The notes under the pieces: generated by a model
Seen by the model: the letters and a program-made list of their open reading frames with translations, nothing else
The model's database searches: none
Told to the model about the DNA's origin: nothing
Program-made: the position numbers and the translations under genes
Assembly: GCF_001423845.1 (NCBI RefSeq)
Contig: NZ_LMPM01000001.1
Location: 2,468,153-2,532,152 of the forward strand
Direction of reading: 5' to 3'
From: Sphingomonas sp. Leaf357
Lineage (GTDB): Bacteria > Pseudomonadota > Alphaproteobacteria > Sphingomonadales > Sphingomonadaceae
Length of the DNA stretch: 64,000 nucleotides
Shown: in pieces, positions 17,557 through 27,182 of the stretch
Layout: every line of letters begins with the position of its first letter
How positions within the stretch are numbered: position 1 is the first letter of the stretch

Positions 17557-20202
17557 ATGTCCACCAACGACATCCGCCGCTCCTTCCTCGACTATTTCGA
17601 GAATGCGGGGCACGCCCGCGTCGCCTCCGCGCCGCTCGTGCCGCAGAACGATCCAACGCTGATGTTCGTCAATGCCGGCATGGTGCCGTTCAAGAACGTC
17701 TTCACCGGGCTGGAAAGCCGCCCGTACACGACCGCGACGTCGAGCCAGAAATGCGTGCGCGCCGGGGGCAAGCACAACGATCTCGACAATGTCGGCTATA
17801 CCGCGCGGCACCATACGTTCTTCGAGATGCTCGGCAATTTCTCGTTCGGGCAATATTTCAAGGACCAGGCGATCACGCACGCCTGGACGTTGCTGACCGA
17901 GGTCTGGGGCCTGCCCGCCGACAAGCTGACCGTCACCGTCTATCATACCGACGACGAGGCGTTCGAGCTGTGGCGCAAGATCGCCGGCCTGCCCGACGAG
18001 CGGATCATCCGCATCCCCACCTCGGACAATTTCTGGACGATGGGCGATAACGGACCGTGCGGGCCGTGTTCCGAGATTTTCTACGATCACGGCGATCATA
18101 TTCCCGGTGGCCCGCCGGGCAGCCCGGACGAGGACGGCGATCGCTTCGTCGAGATCTGGAACCTCGTCTTCATGCAATACGAGCAGGCCGACAACGTCAT
18201 CGTCGCCGATCTGCCCAAGCCGTCGATCGATACCGGCATGGGGCTGGAGCGCATCGCCGCCGTGCTGCAGGGCGTGCACGACAATTACGATACGGACACG
18301 TTCAAGGCGCTGATCGCGGCATCGGGCGCGCTGACCGGCACGGCGACGACCGGCGACAATCAGGCGAGCCATCGCATCATCGCCGATCACCTGCGTACGT
18401 CCGGCTTCCTTGTCGCGGACGGCGTGCTACCGGCCAACGAGGGGCGCGGCTACGTGCTGCGCCGGATCATGCGCCGCGCGATGCGGCACGCGCATCTGCT
18501 CGGCGCGAAGGAGCCGTTGATGCACCGGCTGGTCCCGGCGCTGATCGCCGAGATGGGCGCGGCCTATCCCGAACTGCTGCGCGCGCAGGCGTCGATCGAA
18601 TCGACCCTGTTGCAGGAGGAAACCCAGTTCCGCCGCACGCTGACCAACGGCCTGCGCCTGCTGGACGAGGCGACCGCGAGCATGACGGCGGGCGATACGT
18701 TGCCGGGCGAAACCGCGTTCAAGCTCTACGATACGTTCGGCTTCCCCTACGACCTGACCGAGGATGCCCTGCGCAGCCTCGGCATGCACATCGACCGCGC
18801 CGGGTTCGACACGGCGATGGCGGAGCAGAAGCGGGCGGCGCGCGCCGCCTGGAAGGGTTCGGGCGCGAAGGCCTCGGACGATATCTGGTTCGACATCGCC
18901 GAAGTCTCGGGCGGCACCGAATTCCTCGGCTATACCGCGACGGCGGGCGAGGGGCAGGTGGTCGCTCTGGTCAAGGACGGCGCACGCGTCGAGCATGCCG
19001 CGACCGGCGATACCGTGGCGATCGTCGTCAACCAGACGCCATTCTATGGCGAGAGTGGCGGGCAGGTCGGCGATACCGGCACGATCTCGAACGACGATGG
19101 CCTGCGCGCGCACGTCACCGAAACGTCGAAGCAGTTGGGCCGCGTGTTCGTGCATCAGGCGATCGTCGACGCCGGCGGCGTCCGCGTCGGCGATACCGTG
19201 AAGCTCAACGTCGATGTCGCGCGCCGCGACCAGATCCGCGCCAATCACAGCGCCACCCATCTGCTGCACGAGGCGCTGCGCCAGCGCCTCGGCCTGCACG
19301 TCGCCCAGAAGGGCAGCCTGGTCGCGCCCGATCGGCTGCGTTTCGATTTCTCGCAGCCCAGCGCGATCGATCCGGCGCGGATCGGCGAGGTCGAGGCCGA
19401 TGTGAACCACCAGATCCGCGGCAACGGCGCCGTTTCGACGCGCCTGATGACGCCCGACGAAGCGATCGAGGAAGGCGCGATGGCTTTGTTCGGCGAGAAA
19501 TATGGCGACGAGGTGCGCGTCGTCTCGATGGGCGCGGAAGCGGACGGCAGGGTCTATTCGCTCGAACTGTGCGGCGGCACGCATGTCACGGCGCTCGGCG
19601 ATATCGGTCTGTTCAAGGTGGTCGGCGAGAGCGCGGTGTCGAGTGGCGTGCGGCGGATCGAGGCGCTGACCGGCGAGGCGGCGCGCCACTATCTGACGTC
19701 GCGCGACGACAAATTGCGCGAGGCGGCGGCGACGCTGAAGGCGACCCCCGACGAGGTTCCGGCGCGCGTCGCGGCCCTGGTCGAGGATCGTCGCCGGCTG
19801 GAGCGCGAACTGGCCGAGGCGAAGAAGGCACTGGCGCTGGGCGGCGGGGCAGGGGCGCCTCCGGCCGGCCCGGAACAGGTCGGCGGGATCAATTTCGTCG
19901 GTCAGGTGCTGCAGGATTTCGAGGCCAAGGGGCTGCGCGGCGCAGTGGACGAAGCGAAGCAGCGCATCGGCTCGGGCATCGCCGCGATCGTCGCGGTCAA
20001 CGAGGGCCGCGCCTCGATCGCGGTCGGCGTGACGCCCGATCTCGCCGGCAGCCACAATGCGGTCGATCTTTTGAAGATCGCTGTGGCGGCGCTGGGCGGT
20101 CAGGGCGGCGGCGGCCGTCCCGATATGGCACAGGGTGGTGGCCCCGACGGCGCGAAGGCGGACGAGGCGATCGCCGCGATCCGCGCGGCGCTGGCGGGGT
20201 AG
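17557..20202 (+). CDS. alaS: Alanyl-tRNA synthetase
   Basis: Charges tRNA-Ala; cytoplasmic class II synthetase with editing. About 881 residues. Class II catalytic core at the N-terminus ([27 protein letters not shown]), editing domain with zinc ligands H564 and H568 (HSATH), C672 and H676 (CGGTH), then a C-terminal DHHA1 domain ending [12 protein letters not shown]. The start is taken as ATG 17557 ([14 protein letters not shown]), the usual family N-terminus; ATG 17542 would add five residues. No clear Shine-Dalgarno for either. Followed by a 607-base repeat-rich spacer. Confidence 0.97.
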   Translation: MSTNDIRRSFLDYFENAGHARVASAPLVPQNDPTLMFVNAGMVPFKNVFTGLESRPYTTATSSQKCVRAGGKHNDLDNVGYTARHHTFFEMLGNFSFGQYFKDQAITHAWTLLTEVWGLPADKLTVTVYHTDDEAFELWRKIAGLPDERIIRIPTSDNFWTMGDNGPCGPCSEIFYDHGDHIPGGPPGSPDEDGDRFVEIWNLVFMQYEQADNVIVADLPKPSIDTGMGLERIAAVLQGVHDNYDTDTFKALIAASGALTGTATTGDNQASHRIIADHLRTSGFLVADGVLPANEGRGYVLRRIMRRAMRHAHLLGAKEPLMHRLVPALIAEMGAAYPELLRAQASIESTLLQEETQFRRTLTNGLRLLDEATASMTAGDTLPGETAFKLYDTFGFPYDLTEDALRSLGMHIDRAGFDTAMAEQKRAARAAWKGSGAKASDDIWFDIAEVSGGTEFLGYTATAGEGQVVALVKDGARVEHAATGDTVAIVVNQTPFYGESGGQVGDTGTISNDDGLRAHVTETSKQLGRVFVHQAIVDAGGVRVGDTVKLNVDVARRDQIRANHSATHLLHEALRQRLGLHVAQKGSLVAPDRLRFDFSQPSAIDPARIGEVEADVNHQIRGNGAVSTRLMTPDEAIEEGAMALFGEKYGDEVRVVSMGAEADGRVYSLELCGGTHVTALGDIGLFKVVGESAVSSGVRRIEALTGEAARHYLTSRDDKLREAAATLKATPDEVPARVAALVEDRRRLERELAEAKKALALGGGAGAPPAGPEQVGGINFVGQVLQDFEAKGLRGAVDEAKQRIGSGIAAIVAVNEGRASIAVGVTPDLAGSHNAVDLLKIAVAALGGQGGGGRPDMAQGGGPDGAKADEAIAAIRAALAG

Positions 20203-20255
20203 AACGGGATCGTATCTCCCGACCCGTTAATGCTTATGCCATCGCGACATGTACC

Positions 20256-20364
20256 CCGTCCTCCTGAACATGTTTCAGGAGCCAGGCGCGGTCGTGTGCC
20301 AAGAATACGGTGTCCGTGGACCGGCTGATCGCGCCTGGATGCTGAAACGAGTTCAGCATGACGA
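20256..20364. repeat. Interspersed palindrome, TCCTGAA/TTCAGGA family, copy 2
   Basis: Same architecture as 3861-3969: left arm 20256-20290 with TCCTGAACATGTTTCAGGA, right arm 20330-20364 with CGCGCCTGGATGCTGAAAC. The arms diverge at a few positions and the spacer differs in sequence, indicating that the arms are what is conserved. Confidence 0.88.
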
Positions 20365-20395
20365 CACCTGTTTAAGTGACATAAAACTCACCCGA

Positions 20396-20488
20396 TCATG
20401 CTGAGCTTGTCGAAGCATCGTACTTCATGCCGCGAACTCGTCGCGTGTCGATCAAGGAACGGTGCTTCGACAAGCTCAGCACGAACGG
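20396..20488. repeat. Interspersed palindrome, GAGC-TGTCGAAG family, copy 3
   Basis: ATCATGCTGAGCTTGTCGAA at the left and GTGCTTCGACAAGCTCAGCA at the right form a long stem with a variable centre. It directly follows copy 2 of the other family, so two palindromes sit side by side after alaS. Confidence 0.87.
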
Positions 20489-20721
20489 TGGAATAGGCAC
20501 CAGCTTCAGGTTTCGCGGTCAACCTCACCCTTCGCCGCCCATTCCCTCCCCCCTCGGGAGAGAGCATCGGCTGGTCATGACCCCGGCATGACCTGAAATC
20601 CGGCCGCGCTATGTCCTACACGCCGGCAACTTGCTAGACAGCTAACGCTGTTTGAAATCGCTGCTTCAGAGCTGACGTCAGGTCAGCACCCCTCCCGCAA
20701 TTTCCGCGCGAGGGTCTCCCC

Positions 20722-20775
20722 GATTGGGGCGAGATGCCCCGGAGTGCGTGACGTTGTGTGAACTTCGCCCCAATC
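20722..20775. other. 11-bp inverted repeat in the alaS / antiporter spacer
   Basis: GATTGGGGCGA at 20722-20732 and its exact complement at 20765-20775, 32 bases apart. It lies in the convergent 607-base spacer 20203-20809 between alaS and the antiporter gene, which otherwise holds two palindromic repeats and no convincing gene. Could be part of a transcription terminator or another repeat element. Confidence 0.45.
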
Positions 20776-20809
20776 TCGCCGCATTTCGCGACGCCGGAGG
20801 GGACGCCGG

Positions 20810-22621
20810 TCAGGCCACGTTCTCGCCCAGCGTGCTCGGCCCCGGCGTCTGGCGCCGCAGCCGCTTGAGTCGCGGATCGCGGTCCATTTCCGCCACAGCC
20901 CGGATTTCCTTGCGCAATTCGTCGCGCTTTTCGTGGATCGAGGCGATCACCGGGCCGACCGCGACGCCGAGATCGACCAGCACCGCCTCGGACAATTGCA
21001 GCGAACTTTCCAGCGTTTCGGGCACCGCGTCGGTCGCGCCGGCCTTGTAGAGTTGCGCGGCATGCGCCGTGTCGCGGGCGCGCGCCACGATCGTCAGGTC
21101 GGGCACCCAGCCGCGCACGCGCCGCGTCAGGTGCACCGACAATACCGGATCGTCCATCGTCAGGATCAGCGCCTTGGCCCGGCCGAGATTGAGCCGGTCG
21201 ACCAGTTCGCTGCGCGCGACGTCGCCGAAGATCACCGGATAGCCTTCCAGCCGCGCCGCCGCGACCGCATCGATATCCGCCTCGACCGCGATGAACGGCT
21301 GGTTGTGGACCTTCAGCATGTCGGCGACCATCCGCCCGACCCGGCCGAAGCCGATCACCACCGTGCCGGGGCCTTCGGGCGGGATTTCCAGCGCACCGGC
21401 ATCGTCCTTGGTGCGCAATTCGATACGCTTCGATACGCGCTTGCCGAGCAACGCGAGCAGCGGCGTGATCGTCAGGCCGATCGCGGTGACGGTCTGCCAG
21501 AAATTGGCGGTCGAGGGCTGGATCAGCTGCGCGGTCGATGCCGCGCCGAGCACGATCAGCGTGGTTTCGGACGGGCTGGCCATCAGCACGCCGGTTTCCG
21601 CCGCCACGCCGTTGCGGATGCCGGACAGCTTGAGCAGGCCGAACGTCACCGCCGTCTTCACCGCGACGACCCCGGCGATGGCGAGCAGCAGGCTGACCCA
21701 ATTCTCCGCGATCAGCTCGAGGTTCAGGCTCATCCCCACCGTGATCAGGAACACGCCCAGCGCAAGCCCCTTGAACGGCGCGGTGATAACTTCGACCTCG
21801 CTATGATAATCGGTCTCCGCGATCAGCAGCCCGGCGAGCAGGGCGCCGACGATCGGGGACAGGCCGGCAGCGGTGGTGGCGAGGCTGGCGGCGATCACCA
21901 CCAGAAGCGACGCGGCGAGGAACAGCTCCGGGCTCTTGGTGCGCGCGGCCTGCGCGAACAGCTTGGGCAGCAGCAACCGCCCGCCGACGAAGATGATCAC
22001 GACGGTGATCACGCCGCGCCCGAGCACGCCGACGATGTTGGTCAGCCCGTCGCCCGCCGCATGCGGGGCCAGCGCGCCGAGCACGAAGATGATCGGAACG
22101 AGCGCCAGATCCTCGAACAGCAACATCGCGAACGACGATCGCCCGACCGCGCTGCTCGTTCCCGCGATCGGCAACACCAGGGCGGTCGAGGACAAGGCCA
22201 GCGCCATGCCGAGCGCCGCCGCGCCGACCGGCGCCTGGCCGACGAGGTACAGGCCGAGCCCGATCATCAGGCCCGATGTCAACAGCTTGCCCGCGCCGGT
22301 GCCGAACACCTGCCCGCGCATCGACCACAGGCGCTTGAGCGACAATTCCAGGCCGATCGAGAACAACAGCAGGATGATGCCGAATTCGGCGAACGGTTCG
22401 ATCGAATGCGCGTTGGAGATGGTGAGATAATAGAGCCAGGGATATTCGTTGACCCACGCGCCGAGGCCGGACGGGCCGACCAGCAGGCCGACCAAGATGA
22501 AGCCGATGACCGGGCTGATCTTGAACCGCGCGAACGCCGGGATCACGATGCCGGCCGCGCCCAGAATCACCAGCGCGTCGCTGAAACCGCTATTGTCGAG
22601 TGGTGAAGCCATGGCGGGCAT
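20810..22621 (-). CDS. Monovalent cation:proton antiporter-2 (KefB/C-type) with RCK domain
   Basis: 603-residue CPA2-family membrane protein: about 12-13 hydrophobic segments to residue 400 (Na_H_Exchanger domain, including FEDLALVPIIF and GLSPIVGALLAGLLIAETDY), then a cytosolic TrkA-N/RCK nucleotide-binding domain starting at VVIGFGRVGRMVADML. Exports K+ (or Na+) in exchange for protons, gated in Kef systems by glutathione adducts or NAD(H). ATG at 22621 is used; the in-frame ATG at 22612 is equally possible, as neither has a clear ribosome-binding site. No Kef ancillary (KefF/G) gene is adjacent. Divergent from the FAD monooxygenase. Confidence 0.9.
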   Translation of the reverse strand: MPAMASPLDNSGFSDALVILGAAGIVIPAFARFKISPVIGFILVGLLVGPSGLGAWVNEYPWLYYLTISNAHSIEPFAEFGIILLLFSIGLELSLKRLWSMRGQVFGTGAGKLLTSGLMIGLGLYLVGQAPVGAAALGMALALSSTALVLPIAGTSSAVGRSSFAMLLFEDLALVPIIFVLGALAPHAAGDGLTNIVGVLGRGVITVVIIFVGGRLLLPKLFAQAARTKSPELFLAASLLVVIAASLATTAAGLSPIVGALLAGLLIAETDYHSEVEVITAPFKGLALGVFLITVGMSLNLELIAENWVSLLLAIAGVVAVKTAVTFGLLKLSGIRNGVAAETGVLMASPSETTLIVLGAASTAQLIQPSTANFWQTVTAIGLTITPLLALLGKRVSKRIELRTKDDAGALEIPPEGPGTVVIGFGRVGRMVADMLKVHNQPFIAVEADIDAVAAARLEGYPVIFGDVARSELVDRLNLGRAKALILTMDDPVLSVHLTRRVRGWVPDLTIVARARDTAHAAQLYKAGATDAVPETLESSLQLSEAVLVDLGVAVGPVIASIHEKRDELRKEIRAVAEMDRDPRLKRLRRQTPGPSTLGENVA

Positions 22622-22651
22622 CTAACCGGGAATGGAAGGCGTTGTCAGCCC

Positions 22652-23860
22652 ATGGTCGAGACGGAAGTGGCGATAATCGGCGGCGGACCGGCCGGAATGA
22701 TGGCCGGTCTGCTGTTCGCCCGGGCCGGCGTGAAGACGCTGGTGCTGGAGAAGCATGCGGATTTCCTGCGGGATTTTCGCGGCGATACGGTGCACCCGTC
22801 GACGCTCAGGATCTTCCACGACCTTGGCCTGCTGAACGAGTTGCTCGCGCGGCCGCACCAGAAGGTCGAGCAGCTCGGGGCACGGATCGCCGGGCGCGAT
22901 CTGACGATGGTCGATTTTCGCCACCTGCCGGTGCCGGCACCGTACATCGCGTTGATGCCGCAATGGGAATTCCTCGATTTCGTGGCCGAGGCGGCGGCGC
23001 GCTATCCGGCCTTCTCGCTGCGCAGGCGTTGCGAGGGGATGGATCTGATCGAGGATCGGGGCCGCGTCATCGGCGTGCGGACCGGGGACGGGGAGGAGGT
23101 GCGCGCCAGGCTGGTGATCGCCTGCGACGGGCGGGATTCGCGACATCGCGGCGGCTTGCCGGTCACCGATATCGGCGCGCCGATGGATGTCTTTTGGTTC
23201 CGCATCCCCAAGACCGAGCGGGCGACCAACGATTCGATGGGCGTGTTCGATACCGGACGGATCTTCGTACTGATCGATCGCGGCGACTATTGGCAATGCG
23301 CGTTCGTCTTTCCCAAGGGCGGTGCGGAAAAGGTGCGGGGCGAGGGGTTGGCCGCATTCGTCGATCGCGTCCGCGCCGTGGGTGCGGAAACCGCGCGGGT
23401 CGGCGAGAGCGTGACGCGTTGGGACGATGTGAAACTGCTGACCGTGACGGTCGACCGGCTCGCGCAATGGCATCGCCCGGGTCTGCTGGTGATCGGCGAT
23501 GCGGCGCATGCGATGTCGCCGATCGGCGGCGTCGGCATCAATCTGGCGGTGCAGGATGCGGTGGCGACGGCGAACCTGCTCGCCGGGCCGATCGCGGCGG
23601 GGCGCGACCCCGATCCGCTGCTGCACAAGGTCCGCGATCGGCGGATCGGTGCGGTAAGGATCACTCAGGGTCTACAGAAGCTGGTGCAGAACCGGATTAT
23701 CGCCCCGGTGCTGAGTGCGACCGAACCGATGGAACGGCCGCCCTTGGTGGCGCGGATGATTGACCGGGTCCCCCCGCTGCGCCGGATCCCGGCTCGCATC
23801 GTTGGGATGGGATTCCGGCCGGAACAGATCCGCTCGCCGGATGCCGGCGAGCGGACCTGA
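22652..23860 (+). CDS. FAD-dependent monooxygenase (UbiH/p-hydroxybenzoate hydroxylase family)
   Basis: 402 residues, group A flavin monooxygenase fold. Dinucleotide-binding GGGPAG at 10-15, the DG motif in ACDGRDSRHR, and the FAD-ribityl GD motif in VIGDAAHAMSPIGGVGIN are all intact. Likely hydroxylates an aromatic substrate with NAD(P)H; no substrate can be assigned from sequence, and ubiquinone-biosynthesis enzymes of the family have a different gene context. Starts 30 bases from the antiporter gene on the opposite strand and ends three bases before the convergent icd stop. Confidence 0.88.
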   Translation: MVETEVAIIGGGPAGMMAGLLFARAGVKTLVLEKHADFLRDFRGDTVHPSTLRIFHDLGLLNELLARPHQKVEQLGARIAGRDLTMVDFRHLPVPAPYIALMPQWEFLDFVAEAAARYPAFSLRRRCEGMDLIEDRGRVIGVRTGDGEEVRARLVIACDGRDSRHRGGLPVTDIGAPMDVFWFRIPKTERATNDSMGVFDTGRIFVLIDRGDYWQCAFVFPKGGAEKVRGEGLAAFVDRVRAVGAETARVGESVTRWDDVKLLTVTVDRLAQWHRPGLLVIGDAAHAMSPIGGVGINLAVQDAVATANLLAGPIAAGRDPDPLLHKVRDRRIGAVRITQGLQKLVQNRIIAPVLSATEPMERPPLVARMIDRVPPLRRIPARIVGMGFRPEQIRSPDAGERT

Positions 23861-23863
23861 GCG

Positions 23864-25084
23864 TCAGGCGCGCGCGCCCATCGCGGTTTCGAGGTTGACG
23901 CGGACCTGTTCGAAGAACTGCTCCGTGGTCATCCAGGGCTGTTCCGGGCCGATCAGGATCGCGAGATCCTTGGTCATGTGGCCGTTCTCGACCGTCTGGA
24001 CGCAGACGCGCTCCAGCAGTTCGGCGAACTCGGTCACTTCCGGCGTGCCGTCGAACTTGCCGCGATATTTCAGGCCACCGGTCCAGGCGAAGATCGAGGC
24101 GATCGGGTTGGTCGAAGTCGCCTTGCCCTGTTCGTGCATGCGGAAGTGGCGCGTGACGGTGCCGTGCGCGGCTTCGGCCTCGACGGTCTTGCCGTCCGGG
24201 GTCAGCAGCACCGACGTCATCAGGCCGAGCGAGCCGAAGCCCTGCGCGACCTGATCCGACTGCACGTCACCGTCGTAATTCTTGCACGCCCACACGAACT
24301 CGCCGTTCCACTTCAGCGCCGATGCGACCATGTCGTCGATCAGGCGATGTTCGTAGACGATGCCCGCTTCTTTGAACTTGTCCTTGAATTCGGCCTCGAA
24401 GACCTCGGCGAAGATGTCCTTGAAGCGGCCGTCATAGGCCTTCAGGATCGTGTTCTTGGTGCTGAGATAGACCGGCCATTTCAGGTTGAGGCCGTAATGC
24501 ATCGAGGCGCGGGCGAAATCGCGGATCGAATCGTCGAGATTGTACATCGCCATCGCGACGCCGGCGCTCGGGAACTGAAACACCTCCTCGTCGATGATCG
24601 TGCCGTCATCGCCCTCGAACACCAGGCGCAGCTTGCCGGGGCCGGGCACCTTGTAATCGGTCGCGCGATACTGATCGCCGAACGCATGGCGGCCGACCAC
24701 GATCGGGTGGGTCCAGCTCGGGATCAGGCGAGGGACGTTCTTGATCACGATCGGTTCGCGGAACACCACGCCGCCCAGGATGTTGCGGATCGTGCCGTTG
24801 GGCGACTTCCACATCTTCTTGAGGCCGAATTCCTCGACGCGCTGCTCGTCCGGGGTGATCGTCGCGCACTTCACGCCGACGCCGTATTTCTGGATCGCCT
24901 TGGCGCTGTCTACGGTGATCCTGTCGTCCGTCTCGTCGCGCTTCTGGATGCCGAGATCGAAATAGATCAGGTCGATATCGAGATAGGGGAGGATCAGGCG
25001 CTCGCGGATCCACTGCCAGATGATCCGCGTCATCTCGTCGCCGTCGATCTCCACGACAGGCGTCTTAACCTTGATCTTCGCCAT
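23864..25084 (-). CDS. icd: NADP-dependent isocitrate dehydrogenase
   Basis: TCA-cycle enzyme converting isocitrate to 2-oxoglutarate. 406 residues of the eukaryotic-like (type II) homodimeric form rather than the E. coli type: begins [20 protein letters not shown], with [10 protein letters not shown], the Mg-isocitrate site segment [11 protein letters not shown] and the cofactor segment [12 protein letters not shown]. The start at 25084 is the family N-terminus; longer in-frame extension to 25132 is not conserved. Divergent from psd. Confidence 0.97.
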   Translation of the reverse strand: MAKIKVKTPVVEIDGDEMTRIIWQWIRERLILPYLDIDLIYFDLGIQKRDETDDRITVDSAKAIQKYGVGVKCATITPDEQRVEEFGLKKMWKSPNGTIRNILGGVVFREPIVIKNVPRLIPSWTHPIVVGRHAFGDQYRATDYKVPGPGKLRLVFEGDDGTIIDEEVFQFPSAGVAMAMYNLDDSIRDFARASMHYGLNLKWPVYLSTKNTILKAYDGRFKDIFAEVFEAEFKDKFKEAGIVYEHRLIDDMVASALKWNGEFVWACKNYDGDVQSDQVAQGFGSLGLMTSVLLTPDGKTVEAEAAHGTVTRHFRMHEQGKATSTNPIASIFAWTGGLKYRGKFDGTPEVTEFAELLERVCVQTVENGHMTKDLAILIGPEQPWMTTEQFFEQVRVNLETAMGARA

Positions 25085-25238
25085 GCTGCTCTTGTCCATT
25101 CTGGGGAGGTTTGACGATGCGTCTAGGAGCAAGGACCGTGTCGATCAACCTTTGGGATCAACCTTTGGCCGGCCGTCTGGACGGCGTGCCGCGCCGAGGA
25201 ACGTTGTCAGCGTCCGCCGCGACCGATAGAACGCAGGC

Positions 25239-25970
25239 ATGGCATCCCTAGACAATTCGCCGACCGGCAAGCCGCCGGTCAAATGGCGCTTCCCCGAAAT
25301 GCATACGGAGGGGCGCAAATACGTGATGATCGCGCTGGCGATCACGCTGTTGTGCACCTGGCTGATCTCCAAGGTACTGTTCTGGCCGCTGCTCGGCGTG
25401 ACGGCCTGGGTGGTCGTGTTCTTCCGCGATCCGGTGCGCGTGACGCCGCACGGCGACGATCTGATCGTCGCGCCGGCCGACGGGCTGATCACGATGATCG
25501 AGCGCGTGGCCGTCCCGCGCGAACTGGCCGGCGAGAATGGTCTGGGCGACGTACCTTTGGTGCGCGTGTCGATCTTCATGTCGGTGTTCGACGTGCACAT
25601 CAACCGTACGCCGATCGCGGGAACGATCCGGCAGGTCGTCTATATCTCCGGCAAATTCCTCAATGCCGATCTCGACAAGGCATCGGACGAGAATGAGCGC
25701 CAGCACATCGTGGTCGAGGGCAAGGACGGGCGACGCGTGGGCTTCACGCAGATCGCCGGGCTGGTCGCGCGGCGCATCCTGGGGTTCGTCAAGCCGGGCG
25801 ACATGGTCGCGACCGGGCAGCGTGTCGGGCTGATCCGCTTCGGCAGCCGCGTCGACGTATTCCTGCCCGACGACGTCGCGTGCCAAGTGTGCCTGGGCCA
25901 GCGCAGCGTTGCGGGCGAAACGGTGCTGGGCCGGGTCGGCGGCGGGGTGCCGAGTGGTATCTCGCAGTGA
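25239..25970 (+). CDS. psd: Phosphatidylserine decarboxylase proenzyme (short form)
   Basis: Makes phosphatidylethanolamine from phosphatidylserine. 243 residues, the short bacterial form. Self-cleavage to the pyruvoyl enzyme is expected between G202 and S203 in [11 protein letters not shown] hydrophobic segment near residues 28-60 anchors it to the inner membrane, and the core [16 protein letters not shown] is diagnostic. Eleven bases upstream of pssA on the same strand; the two consecutive steps of phosphatidylethanolamine synthesis are thus encoded as an operon. Confidence 0.96.
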   Translation: MASLDNSPTGKPPVKWRFPEMHTEGRKYVMIALAITLLCTWLISKVLFWPLLGVTAWVVVFFRDPVRVTPHGDDLIVAPADGLITMIERVAVPRELAGENGLGDVPLVRVSIFMSVFDVHINRTPIAGTIRQVVYISGKFLNADLDKASDENERQHIVVEGKDGRRVGFTQIAGLVARRILGFVKPGDMVATGQRVGLIRFGSRVDVFLPDDVACQVCLGQRSVAGETVLGRVGGGVPSGISQ

Positions 25971-25980
25971 TATTGGCACG

Positions 25981-26790
25981 ATGAGGCGGCCGTTACCCCG
26001 GGTCCGGCGCGGGCTTCCGTTGCGCGCCGTGGCGCCGAATGCCGTCACCGCCCTGGCTTTGTGCTGTGGGCTGACCGGGATTCGTTTCGGTATTTCCGGC
26101 GATTTCGAGATCGCGGTCACGATGATCATGCTGGCGGGCGTGCTCGATGGGCTCGACGGGCGGATCGCCCGGATGCTGCACGGCGAGAGTCGCTTCGGTG
26201 CGGAACTCGATTCGCTCGCCGACGCGATTTCATTTGGCGTGTCTCCGGCACTGATCCTGTATCTGTGGTCGCTGAAGGATCTGCCGCGTATCGGTTGGCT
26301 TTGCGCCCTCGTTCTGGCGGTATTCTGCGCACTGAGGCTCGCGAGATTCAATGCTCAGATCGATCTGGAGGAGCAGCCGCACAAATCGGCCGGCTTCCTC
26401 ACCGGGGTACCCGCCCCGGCTGGAGCTGCGCTGGCGATGCTACCATTGTTCTTCTGGGTCTGGACCGGCGAGCCGGTGTTTCGCTCGCCCTATCTCGTCG
26501 CGCCCTGGGTCGCTCTGATGGCGACATTGATGATATCGAGCGTTGCGACGTTTTCCTGGGGATCGCTCAAGTTGCGGCGTAATATCCGGTTCGAGGCACT
26601 GGCAGTGGTGGTCCTGCTCGGTGCCGCGGTCATCTCCGCGCCCTGGCACACCGTGTCCGCGTTATGCGTCGTTTATATTCTGTCGATTCCGTTCAGCATC
26701 GCCAGCTATGCGCGCATCAAGCGGCTGCGCGGTGCGCCGGCCGGGGTTGCGGTGCCAGGCGGACCCGCGGGGCAGGGCGTCGATCCCTGA
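25981..26790 (+). CDS. pssA: CDP-diacylglycerol--serine O-phosphatidyltransferase
   Basis: Makes phosphatidylserine from CDP-diacylglycerol and serine. 269 residues, multi-span. The CDP-alcohol phosphotransferase motif is complete: D59-G60-x2-A63-R64-x8-G73-x3-D77-x3-D81. ATG 25981 follows the psd stop by ten bases, so the genes are likely co-transcribed. The 3' end overlaps a convergent small gene on the minus strand by 74 bases. Confidence 0.95.
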   Translation: MRRPLPRVRRGLPLRAVAPNAVTALALCCGLTGIRFGISGDFEIAVTMIMLAGVLDGLDGRIARMLHGESRFGAELDSLADAISFGVSPALILYLWSLKDLPRIGWLCALVLAVFCALRLARFNAQIDLEEQPHKSAGFLTGVPAPAGAALAMLPLFFWVWTGEPVFRSPYLVAPWVALMATLMISSVATFSWGSLKLRRNIRFEALAVVVLLGAAVISAPWHTVSALCVVYILSIPFSIASYARIKRLRGAPAGVAVPGGPAGQGVDP

Positions 26791-26935
26791 GCACGAGTTG
26801 CGGCATCGTCGCGACATCTTTGCCCGAGAACAAGGCGATGATTCGCGGCATCGCCGGCGCGAGCGTATGACCGATTACCGTCAGCGATACTGCCAGTGCG
26901 ATTCCGAAAACCAAGAAAACCACGATCGTCATCAT
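26717..26935 (-). CDS. Small single-span membrane protein, probably LexA-controlled
   Basis: 72 residues: one N-terminal membrane span (about 3-26, TIVVFLVFGIALAVSLTVIG), an amphipathic linker (PRIIALFSGKDVATMPQ) and an Arg/Pro/Ala-rich tail that would be cytoplasmic or periplasmic. GGGAG is spaced eight bases before the tandem ATGs (26935/26932). A TTGACA element and a perfect LexA box (27025-27039) lie about 90 bases upstream in the right orientation. The coding region overlaps the end of pssA on the opposite strand by 74 bases, so part of the Arg/Pro-rich tail may be constrained by pssA. No family recognised. By analogy with the Caulobacter SOS-induced membrane peptide SidA, a division inhibitor role is conceivable but unproven. 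Confidence 0.68.
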   Translation of the reverse strand: MMTIVVFLVFGIALAVSLTVIGHTLAPAMPRIIALFSGKDVATMPQLVLRDRRPAPRVRLAPQPRPAHRAAA

Positions 26936-27019
26936 TGCCCAACTCCCTGCATGTGGGCCAGAGTTCGGAAACGCTAACACCTCATGGTGCATTCGGTTCC
27001 TTGTCCGCCTTACGGACCC

Positions 27020-27049
27020 CGTATGTTCCACTCCTGTTCCACATGTCAA
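27020..27049 (-). promoter_or_regulatory. Putative promoter of the small membrane protein gene
   Basis: Read on the minus strand: TTGACA (27049-27044), an 18-base spacer, then CATACG (27025-27020). The LexA box occupies most of the spacer, the ideal position for repression. The -35 is a consensus match; the -10 is weak, as is common in alphaproteobacteria. Confidence 0.5.
27025..27039. promoter_or_regulatory. LexA (SOS) box between pssA and rpsB
   Basis: GTTCCACTCCTGTTC, perfect GTTC-N7-GTTC, 14 of 15 bases identical to the recA box at 9819-9833. It is 144 bases before rpsB and 90 before the minus-strand small gene; only the latter has a fitting promoter around it. Confidence 0.88.
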
Positions 27050-27182
27050 CGCTTGATTTGCACCGGAAGGTCGTCTAGGGACCGCGCCTTCACACCGCAT
27101 GGGAAGCATACATAGCCGGTGTCCGGGGCTTCGCCCGATGGATCACTCGCTTCCCAGAGGAACAACCGGAAAGGAACTACCT

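Noticed and set aside
27053..27081. TTGATT...TAGGGA as rpsB promoter
   Set aside because: -35 is acceptable, but the -10 matches only two consensus positions; could be real but not supportable.
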